This document shows, piece by piece, positions 43,101 through 55,100 of a stretch of DNA of 64,000 nucleotides. Made by a program: the position numbers and the translations under genes. Every line of letters starts with the position of its first letter. Position 1 is the stretch's first letter. Source of the DNA: Anticarsia gemmatalis. Its lineage: Eukaryota; Arthropoda; Insecta; Lepidoptera; Erebidae. The stretch covers positions 1,219,501-1,283,500 of the forward strand of contig NC_134771.1 of the NCBI RefSeq assembly GCF_050436995.1, read 5' to 3'. The notes beneath the pieces are model-generated. The model worked only from the letters and a program-made list of their open reading frames with translations, was not told the origin of the DNA and ran no database searches.

Positions 43101-46100
43101 GGCTCGCTTGTTGACCCGAGCACGATTGAAAGATCACACGTGGTTCCTAAATCATTTTAGAAGAAACGCATAGAACTTGATGTGGTTTGTTTTTAAATGT
43201 TTTGTGAAGAAAAATGTCTTTATAGGCTGTATTATAAGGCTCTACGCTATTTGACCGGAGCAAGATCGAGTGACCACACGTGGTTCCTAAACCATTTTAG
43301 AAGTTGTAAATTGTCGTCTTTTTAGGCTGTATTTTAATGTACTAGAGGAGTACAGTGGAGCACGAGCTAAGCTAAACTTGCGCTCGTTCGAGGTTTCGGT
43401 TAAATTCGGTAGTCCTTTAAGCAAATCAAATATTTTTTTATTTACAGCAAAGCACTTTTTTCGATTTCCGCCTCTATGAGCTCCACTTTTAAGCCCAAAA
43501 ATTAAACGCTAATATTATGACGTATTTGTATAACTTATCTTAGTTTGATTAAGCGATATGTCATTTCAAAATCAAACCAAACCTTTAGATACGTAAAGAT
43601 TATAATAAGTACATTCCTTTGAAACGTATTATTGCATTTTCCAGAAACCACTCAATTTATCCCTAACATTGAAAAAAAAAACACAAAGCTTTAAAATCCC
43701 CCATACAAATTCAACTTCATGGAAAACATCCAATAAAAGAACCCTTTGCAAATAAATATATTTATTTTATACAACCAAACGATTGACAGTTATCGAACGC
43801 GCCAAATGAATTGTAAAATCTACCATCTTAACTCTACTATCCACAAACAAAACGACAAGAAATAACTCGACTAAAATAAACCAAACCCTACTGCATTTAT
43901 AAATTTGTAAACGCATAAAGACCCGCCATAATCGCGGTTAGAATTTTAAACAAATCGCCGAGAGCGGCGAGTTAAATCGATTGTAAACTCGATGCATTTT
44001 AGTCGAATCAGATGAATCGATTACGATAAACACGTCACTTGTTATGTAAAGCACGTTCTATTTCAGTTTAAATTTTCACGCTGTCACATTGACAGTTTTC
44101 CTTGAATGACCCGCGAATTTTAAATGTGGAATAAAAATGATGGTTTACTTTTTTATTGGTGTATTGTTTCTTTTGGCCAGTATTTTCGTTTTTGGACAAA
44201 TATTTATCCAAAACTCAAAGGGGTCTATGACCAATATTAAGATATCAATAGAAATGATTGAACCTATCTATCTCTTATAATAGCCCAGTGACTTAATCTT
44301 GATATAGGTGCGGTTATCTCTGAGCCAGTCAACCTGGGCTCACAGACAAACAGACAGGAATTCGCATTTTTAATAGATAATACTTATTAGTATGGAAGTA
44401 TGGATTTTACTGTTGTTCATTAAGTATAGCGAGAACCGTCGGCTTATCATGCTTTTTGAAGCCCGGACGGCGACTACACTCTCTCGACCCATCTAAAGAT
44501 TGACCTTAGCTACGTAGCTCAACTTCGCCAAACTGCGTATTTGTGAACCCTTCGGTGATATTGGTTATTCGCTCATAAATAACAATAAATGTCGTTTATT
44601 GATGCCTGTTGTGTGTGAAGGAATTTTTATGCTTTTAAATATTTGTGTAGGGTATAAGTATGTTTTGTCGTATTTTTCGAAGAAATTCAAAGCTGATGCT
44701 TATGTCCTTATTTTTGGTAAATGGTATTAAGGCGATATCTTGAAAAAAGATAAGGTGCGTAATACTCGTAACCGGCGGTCCTGTATGATAGGGAAGTTTG
44801 TAAAAATCGTTCTAAGTGACATTATTTGGTCTGTGCTTGCCCCTATGGTCAAAAGGTCATCAGTCATTGGCCTGTGTGCATCTATTGCAGATGATTCAAG
44901 TGACGTCAGATAGAGGAATAATGGGAAAAGGTATTGATATGATAATTCATTATGTACCTACCTATGTATGTAGGTAATGCCTGAAAAAAAAATACTTTAC
45001 ACGAAATACACGGACTACTTTTGGTTAAAAAAATAATGTTATTAAAGTTTCAGATCTGACAATCCCTTCCACATTATTGCAATTATTTATTTGAACGAAG
45101 CTTTTTTATAATAACTATGCGTTTTTAAACCATTACTGTCCCACTGCTGGGCAAGGGTCTCCTCCCGAACGAGGAATTGGTTATGCCTTGAGTCTACTAC
45201 GCTGGCCAACTGCGGGTTGGGGACTTTGCATGCCCTCATGAAATGTATTAACCTAATTTTTAGAAACTAAATTGACAAACTTATTAGAATAAAACTTAAC
45301 TATAAATAATTTTTAACATTAAACTAAACTAAACTAGAAATAATTAACAAAAAACAAAATATTTACAATTATACAATATATTTACAATATAAAATATGGA
45401 TACAAAAGGAGTGCGTCACGCGTCGTAGAATTTCTAAAGATTTAGATAAGCAAGGTTGCATCACGATGATTTTCTACACCGTTATAGCAAGTGATAATTA
45501 TTTCTAATACACACATTATTTCTAAAAGTCATCGGTGCGTTACGCGTTTATAACTACAATTAAGTATTAATAAATTATTTTAAAAAACTGACAAAGCTAA
45601 TCAATGAAGCAACCATTATTATCTTAGTGTGGTGGGGATTTTCCGACCACAAAGAGACAGCCAGACTTATAACTATTATATCTATCCGTGACTCACCGTA
45701 GTTACGTAGCTTTTATAATATCTGCAAGAAAACGGCATCAAATAAGCAGTTATATAACTACAAGCTGACCCACGGAACTTCGCTTGCAACATAAGAGAGA
45801 ATGCGTCAAAATTTTCACCGTATTTGTAACATATTTTACTCGTACTCTGCTCCTATTGGTCATAGCGTGATGATATATACCCTTTAGCCTTCCTCGATAA
45901 ATGGGCTAACTAACACTGAAAGAATTTTTCAAATCGGACCAGTAGTTCCTGAGATTAGCGCGTTCAAACAAACAAACAAACAAACTCTTTAGCTTTATAA
46001 TATTTTGTATAGATTTGACTCACTTTAGTTATGTAGCTTTATTAATGCCGGCAATAATGTATTTACTGTCAGTAAGTCTTTACCCGTGAAACTAAGACGA

Positions 46101-49100
46101 TGGTTCAACCTTAGTTAACGGAAATATTTTTAAAAATATAGATGTTACACTTACACGAAAGAACTACTGAGTGGATTTCTAACCTGTATTAACACATCGA
46201 CGAAGAAATCACGCAAAGGCTGTTTTAATAAAATACAATACTAAAAAATTTACCCCCCATAGGCATAGAATTTCCAAAAATCCCCTCTTAGTGCTCCTCT
46301 ACACTTCTTAAGGAATCTTCATAGCAAAGGAGAATGGGCAAAATAGTATGGAGCCTGGGCGATCCGCGGCCAAACTTGATTTTTTGTTTTTTTAATGTAG
46401 TTTAGTCCTATAATTACCGTGTAGAAGTTTTATTGCCGCGACGCACTTATATGACGAACAAAATACATTTTTGTTTTTGAGCACTTTTAATAGTATAAAA
46501 ACATATTTTTGGCTTATATTCGGAGATTAAATAAAAAGTACTATTCATATTATTGCATACAAATGTAGACATTATTAATATTCGAACAATCATAACATGT
46601 AAATATATAAATATCGTAACAAGTAAACATCTTGCTCTTCTATAATATATTCACTGAGGCGACTTATCTGTCTTGAATGCTCAGCTTAAAAACGAGGCGT
46701 TCATAGCCAGTTGCACTCACTGGTCGGTAAACGATCTGTTGGTTAAGCAACCGTTGGCGCGGTCATTCTATAGATGGGTGACCGCATTGTGGTATTTGAA
46801 CTGAGCTTCTCCGTGCTTCCGAGGGCACGTAAAAAGTCGGTCCCGGTTGTTGTCAACTAAGATAACATTCGGGCGGGTTGAACAACTTTGAAACTAGGTG
46901 AACCATATGATAGATAGATACGAGTTACGATTATTGTTCATTTTGATGGCATTGCAATTGTTATAAGAAGATGTAACGTTATTACACAACATTAAATGCA
47001 TTACAGACACGAAATAATTGTATTTGTTCTATGAAATTCCATTATATTTACATGTCAATATATTGTTTCCTGAAAGGAATGCAGCGAAACGTTCTTAGTA
47101 AAAGTTGTTCCTAGTTATCATTACTTTAATTTAACACTACTTTCATTAATGGCCGCCGACCGCCCAGGAGTGCCCATTCTCCTTTCAAGTTTCTACGCTC
47201 AGTAGTTTCAGCTGTACATTGTCGATCAGTCAGTCACTGAGTAAAGGAAGTTTTATATAATATATTATTATATAATTGACAAATAGTTTTCCTTAAATGA
47301 CCGTTTAAGAATAATCTAATATGGATTTTTTACGTTGATTCATATCGAAAGATTTGTTAATATCTTAAGTATTTCCTGCCAATTAACTTTTTAGATTAAT
47401 TATTCCTGATAATAAGAATGTAATAATATTTATTTTGTGATTTTAAATATATAATTGTAAAATTCTCTTGGTCACTGTTAGATCACAGTGGAATTTTATT
47501 TTAAATACCGAAGATTATTGTGTTACTAGCCGACCCGCGCAACTTCGCTTGCGTTACATAAGCGTTAAAAAAAATCCCCGTTTCTGTAACATTTTTCACT
47601 GGTACTCTGCTCCTATTGGTAGTAGCGTGATGATATTATAGCCTATAACCTTCTTCGATAAATGGACTATCTAACACTGAAATAATTTTTCAAATCGGAC
47701 CAGTAGTTCCTGAGATTAGCGCGTTCAAACAAACAAACAAACTCTTCAGCTTTATAATATTAGTATAGATTAGTATAGATAACCCAGGTAACTGTGTTGT
47801 GGAGGTCAGATAGACAGTCGCTCCATGTAAAATACTGGTATTCAGCTGCATCCGGTGAGACTGGAAGCCGACTCCAATATGGTTGGAAGAATGGCTAGGC
47901 TGATGATGATTATTTTATTTTATACTAGCGAACTGGTTCGACCTTGTCCGGGTATAGTTAAATGTTTTCCCACTGACCATTCCCGTGGGACTTTTGATCC
48001 CGTCGATCCCATGTAAACCTTGTCCCGATAGTTACAAACATATTAAAAAAACATTATTCAGTTTAGTTTAGTTGTTGAAAAGTTATGAGCGCACATGCAT
48101 TTCACTGACTAATTTTTATTTCGATGGATTTTTTAAACGTTAAATCGTTCCCGTGGAATGCTGTAGGCATTTAGGAAAATTGCAGGTTTGTTGGGCAAAT
48201 ATTCGGTTCGGCATTAATCGGCATAGTTTCTCCGCAAAATCGAATATGTATAATCAAATGAATGTTTCGGAAAAATGCCGCTTTTGAATGTTTAAACCGA
48301 ATTGTTACGATAGGACCCGAAGGAACTGCCCGATTGGCACAACCCGAACAAATTATGTAGTAATTGCTACGAGTCTTTTATGATGTTCGTTAAATATTGT
48401 TAAATCCTACTAATATTATAAATGCGAAAGTTTGTGAGAATGTATGTATCATTGTATACAATGTACATATGTATGGATATTTGTTACTCGTTCACGCAAA
48501 TACAACTGAACCGATTACGATGAATTTTGGTATATAGGTTTGGTGTATATGATATAGGTAGCTGAAGGCCCGTAGTAACACATAGGCTACTTTACATTTG
48601 GCTACTTTTTATCCCGGTGTTCCCGAGGGATTTACGCGGGAAGTCGCGGCCGGCCTCCAGTATGGTATTATGTATCGTTGAACCGAACGTGCTGGCCCGA
48701 ATATGTGTGCAACAACATCAGTGAAATAATAAACAACAACGCAAATAAAACTGCAAGGAACAGGAAAAAAAATATTTGACACAAACGAGCACAGACAAAA
48801 AATAGATCTGACATCTGTCACCTGGTGATATTTCGCGCCAAAATTGTACAGAACATTCGTTCTGAAACGTCAATTTTACGGTACAGATGGTTTGTAGTGC
48901 CGTGAAATTGTCTATTTAATGTCAAGCGGCCATTTCTAATTGCTTTGTTGATTCTTTGTATTATGTGTGAATCTGAGTATTTGAGATTTGATGGGTGAGA
49001 ATATTGATTTATTAGATAAATTGGTAGCGTGAACTTTGGCTTTGATAAATAATAATATAATTTAACAAGGATTTGATCTGATGTACAGTTATTGATACCA

Positions 49101-52100
49101 AAGGGTATATTTTTGTGTTCTACAAAATTGAAAATGTAATCATTTTTTTCCTGTTCGTCTCGGAAAGTATTCTGCAATGCTGATTTATTTGTAAATGGTG
49201 CCCTATTTCAACTGCATTTGTAATGGCTAATTAATTTCGATATCAACAAAAATAAATGACTAAATAACGAGACGGTTGCTGCTATAAAATCAAGGTTATT
49301 TTCGGGAAATCAAATAGTACGATCCTTCGATTTGGCTTCCAGTCTCACTGGATGCAGCTGAACACCAGTATTTTACATGGAGCGGCTATCTTTCAGACAT
49401 CCACAACACAGTTACCTGGGTGTAACACAAACAAACATATTAGGTCGGGGAAAAAGTCTTTTCACATTATAGTATGTATGAACTTGTAATAAAATCTCTT
49501 TGGCTTCAAGAATCACAAATGACACGGTTCATTAGGTTTCTTTCAGTGAGCTCGTGAGGTACCCAAATATCGAGCTTTTTTGTGTGGAGAAAAGATTTTA
49601 TTACAAGTTCATACATACTAAAATGCGAAATGACTTTTGTCCGACCTAATACATGCATCCTCACAATCTATCGCATTTATAATATACGTAGGATAATACT
49701 ATTGAATGAATCAATATATAAAACTGCGATGTTTATCAGATGATATACGTGTGTCTATTTATCGCATGCGTAAGCGGATTGACAGGATAATCTTATATCT
49801 TCACTGATAACAAGATAATTTTATAACGATGGCTATTTTCATTCAATATGGTGGTATTTTCTAGGGTTTCGTATCCAAAAACTAAAATCCCTATTGTTGA
49901 AACTGTGCTGTTTATTACCTGACTGTATCTTATGAACCGTGATAGTTAGACAGTTGGCATTTTCACAGATAATGTTTTTCTGTTGCTGCTATAACAACAA
50001 ATGCTAAAAATCTGAAAAAATATTCAATTGTTTGTTTGTTTGTCGTATGGTTAGTGGTCAACCTAGTGTCAAAGTTGTTCAAACCGTCCAAGAGGCCTTT
50101 GACGTGGCTTAACGACTGTTATCTTAGTAGACAACAACCGGGACCGACTTTTAACGTGCCCTCCGAAGCACGGAGACGCCCAGTTCAAATACCACTATGC
50201 GGTCACCCATCTATGGAATGACCGCGCCAATGTTTGCTTAACCCACAGATCGTTTACCGACCGGTGAGCGCAACTGGCTATGGGCGCCTCTGAAATATTC
50301 AATTTAATTGAATCAAATGACCGTGTATGAGCTGTCCAATGATATTTATTTATATAAGGGGCTCTCATACAGCAGATTTTCTGATGAAAATGATAGTATT
50401 ATTGTTTTACGGAACCCTTCGAGCGCGAGTCCAAGTCGCACTTGGCCAGTTTTTTTTATCTGTCTTGTGTTTCCCAGTGGGGTAAACCTTGCAAAATAAT
50501 TAGAAATTTTCCCGCTTTAACGCCCCACCGATAGTTAAAGTCTGAAGGTTTCAGCCACTGATAATAATCGATAATTATTGTTAAGTTATGTAAGCATTCA
50601 CCTCCCACGCAAGTGGTTAATGATTCAAATCCAAGACAACCCACCATTGACTTTTCTAAGTACATATCACTTGGAAAAATCAATGGTGTATTCTACTAAT
50701 ATTATAAATCCTACTAATATTATAAATGCGAAATTTTGTGGGTATGTATGAGTGTTTGTTACTATTTTACGCATATACTACTGAAATGATTACGACGAAA
50801 TTTGGTATATAGGTAGCTGAAGACACAAAATATCACATAGGCTACCGGCTTTTTAACCCGGAGTTCCCGAGGGATCGGGATTTACACGCGGACGAAGTCG
50901 CGGGCGGCCTCTAGTAAGAAATAATGATCACTTGTTATAACGGTGAAGGAAAACATCGTGATGAAACCTTGTATGCCTGAGGGTTGTTTAACACAGTTCT
51001 TTCAAGTGTTTTGGATGTCTTGAAGGGAAAGTTTTCAATCCGCTCCTTTCCGAAGGTTTAGGTAGAGGTGTATGAAACACCCGTGTTTCGTTATCTATAC
51101 TTTCTATACTTATATTATAAAGCTGAAGAGTTTGTTTGTTTGTTTGAACGCGCTAATCTCAGGAACTACTGGTCCGATTTGAAAAAATCTTTCAGTGTTA
51201 GATAGCCCATTTATTGAGGAAGGCTATAGGCTATATATCATCACGCTACGACCAATAGGAGCAGAGTACCAGTGAAATTTTTTATAAAAGCGGAGAAAAT
51301 TATGTCTCTCTTATGTGACGCAAGCGAAGTTGCGCGGGTCAGCTAGTTAATAATATTAGTCCGATGTAAGAGAGAAAAAGCCTATCACTCTTGACTTTAT
51401 TATATATTCGGTGAATACCTTAAATGTAACTAATATACTTTAACAGTTAACAGTAGTCTGAAGCTTGAAAGTCTGACAACCAGTCTTACCGAGGAGTACC
51501 GTGTTATAACCCAGGTAACTGTGTTGTGGAGGTCCGATAGGCAGTCACTCCATGTAAAATACTGGTATTCAGCTGCATCCGGTGAGACTGGAAGCCGACT
51601 CCAACATATTTGGAAGAAAGATGATAAATATATTTTTACCATAATTTACCGGGTCCAAACCATCAGTGTGTCCTGGTAAAACCCATCATTATAGGATAAC
51701 ACGTTTTATTCATATCTATTTATCTAATCGATTGAATAACGATAATATTTGTATTTACAGACAGTATTTATTGATTTAGATAACAAAGGGCAAACATATT
51801 AATGATAGCTATTTATACTTCCGATTATTGGGCAGAAAATTGTAGCATCACTTTTTATGACTCGCGGGGACTTTACAAACATTTTTTGCTGTGTATTTTC
51901 TATGATTACTTTTCATATTATTAAACTCTGTAAATCTATACTAATATTATAAAGTTGAAGAGTTTGTTTGTTTGATTGTTTGTTTGTTTGTTTGAACGCG
52001 GTAATCTCGGGAACTAATGGTACGATTTGAAAAATTCTTTCAGTGTTAGATAGTCCATTTATCGAGGAAGGTTATAGGCTATATATCATCACGCTACTAC

Positions 52101-55100
52101 CAATAGGAGCAGAGTACCAGTGAAAAATGTTACAAAAACGGGGAAATTTTTTAACGCTTATGTAACGCAAGCGAAGTTGCGCGGGTCATCTTGTGTTAAA
52201 TATGGAGCTCGTGGTTTCGTTAGATCTCTGAGGTTAAGGCTCACTTGCCGAGGTGGTTCTGCGGATGGGTGACTATCTTATATATCAAGTTCCTTCGTGT
52301 TTCGGAAGGCACGTTAAATTGTTGGTCCCGGCTGTCATTTTCGAAGATCTTTGACGGTCGTTAACAGTAGTTAGAAGCTTGAAAGTCTGACAACCAGTCT
52401 TCAACCGAAGGGTATCGTGTTATAACCCAGGTAACTGGGTTGTGGAGGTCAGATAGACAGTCGCTTCATGTAAAATACTGGTATTCAGATGTATCCGGTG
52501 AGACTGGTCGATTCCAACATAGTTTGGAAGAAAGGCTAAGCTGATATAACTATATTTACTTTTCGTATTATTAAACAACAAGCGGTTTAAACAGTTTTTT
52601 ACAAATAAATATTTACAACTTTTACACATAAATTTCTCTTCAATCACTCTATCTATTTAAAAATCGCATCAAAATCCGTTGCGCAGTTTTAAAGATAAGA
52701 AGAAGCCGCTGAACGCAACTTTGCTTTATACTTTTTAGTGATTACTGTATTTTTTTTTTCATATTTTTATACATATAAATATATTATTATATTAAAGACC
52801 ATTTAAATGTCAAATTTATTACAATAAAACTTCAAAATGAATAGAATCAAATAAAAAATATCAGAAATTACAAGATTTTCGTTGCGTTACAGCAGGTTAA
52901 AAATAGATATATTACAATTTTAACATGTTTAAATCTTCTAGGAATCAAACCTTAGACCTCATAATTAACAATCTCACACAGACCACTCACGCAGTTATTA
53001 GTCTTAGATAGAATCTAAATCGAAATTAACCAGATAAAACCGGGTGAGATAACAGTATAAAAATTATTGTCTCTTTATCAATACAATTTCTTTTTGGATG
53101 TCTTTTGGTGATAGCAAGGTATGACGTCATTCCATCGCTATATTTAGGATTTATAGATTGAAAAATTTACAAAAAAATAAATTTACTAAGCCGCCTGCGG
53201 GAAATTTGCTGCCGCTGTAAGTATATTGGTAACTATAAAAAACTAGCTACTACGCGCGACTTCGTCCGCGTGATATCCTAGTTTAAAAAGTATACAGGTA
53301 TAAGTGAAATAGTGTATGCATGTAAATAAGACGTAGCTTCTCCGAAAAACGTCTTAAAGAGCTTATTACAATACAGTTTCATCTAGGTAAATCCTTTTTA
53401 TAGCTAATGCGTAAAGGAGTTACGAACATCCTTACAAACTTTCGAGTTCATTATTATACTAGAGTTTCTTAAGGAAAATGTAAATCGAGTCAAAACATTC
53501 TTTTGACGTATATCAATAGGAATTCCTAATTAATGGAAAATTTTAAACGATAGACTTTACTATCTTTTAATATGATAATATTAAACATCTATACTATCTA
53601 TGTACTTCTACTAATATTATGAGGATGGATGTATGTATGTTTGTTACGCTTTCACGCATAAACTACTGAACAGATTTTCATGAAACTTGGTACACATATA
53701 GTTTATAACTTAAATTAAAACATAGGGCACAGTTTACTATCGGAAATCTATTCACGCAGACGAAGTCGCGGGCAAAAGATAGTAATTATATAAAGCTGAA
53801 AAGTTTATTTGTTTGAACGCGCTTATATCAGAAACTACTAGTTCGAATTGAAAAAGTCTTTTTGAGTTAAATAGTCCATTTATTGAAAAGCTATAATAAT
53901 ATATAACATCACGCTATGACTAATAAGAATAGATCAGGAATCAAAATTTTGTGAAAACGGGAAAACTCAGTCCACGCGGACATAGTCGCCGGTGATCGCT
54001 TATCTTTTTCATTTGTCATCATGGAAAGTACAGCTAGACTTTAATATTATTATTAATTACGTAATTAAATGATTTACGTACTTTTACTTTTTCACTGATG
54101 CCCGATTTCTGAGGCACATTTAGCGGTAGTTTATCTATTCAAACTGTTTTTTATATGAGTTTAAACGCTATTGAATAGATAAACTACCCATAAATGTACC
54201 TCAGAAACCGGGGGTATGACGCTTTCACTCATAAACTATGATAGCTTTTTGTATAATATGATATGACAGAGGTAAAGGTCGAGTGGTCATGTTTGACGGT
54301 GGTCAAACATGCTGGACATGGACGCTTGACCTTTATCTCTGTAAGCTAGGCAGTTAATTTTCCGATATCCACGCAAAATAACGTCAAAGAAAAGCAAACG
54401 CAACCTATTTAACCTTATTTTAGAAAGAAAAATGGGATCAAAGTTCAACCGATCTGGGAACAATAAATGACTCACGTAAATCGGATCAAAGTTTTCGACG
54501 TACATATGTAGTGTATAGTTCTTAAAAAAACCGACCGAATTGAGAAATTACTCATTTTTGAAAAATAATTATTGGTTAAAAGATGGATAGCCAATTTTGT
54601 TTATTAATTATAGAGGGTCGAGTTGTTATTCTATTATAAAACGGCGGTCTTAATTTAACTGTCTTACTAATAAACGTGTAAGCTCGGATTATACAGTGTT
54701 TTACCCCCGGTTTCTGAGGTACATTTAGCGGTAGTTTATCTTTTCAATTGCGTTTAAACTCGTATAAAAAAAACGCTATTGAATAGATAAACTACCGCTA
54801 AAAGTACCTCAGAAACCGGGCATTAATCAATTTTAAGACTTTCACGAAAAGATAAAACGCTATATAACTAATCAGAGAGACTACTCAACGTCTTATAGTA
54901 AGACGGAAATTGTATAAATTATCCATTATATTGGTATTTTTATAAAGACTGCGGTCCTTTCCTTGTACGTTCAATTTTATCTATTTTAATAACGTCACGA
55001 TAACAATATTTTTGTAAATTGGTTTATCCAGAATAGTTTCCAAATTTATTTGCGTTAATAACGAATATAATATAGTTACCTAAGCTAAATCTATACCTAC

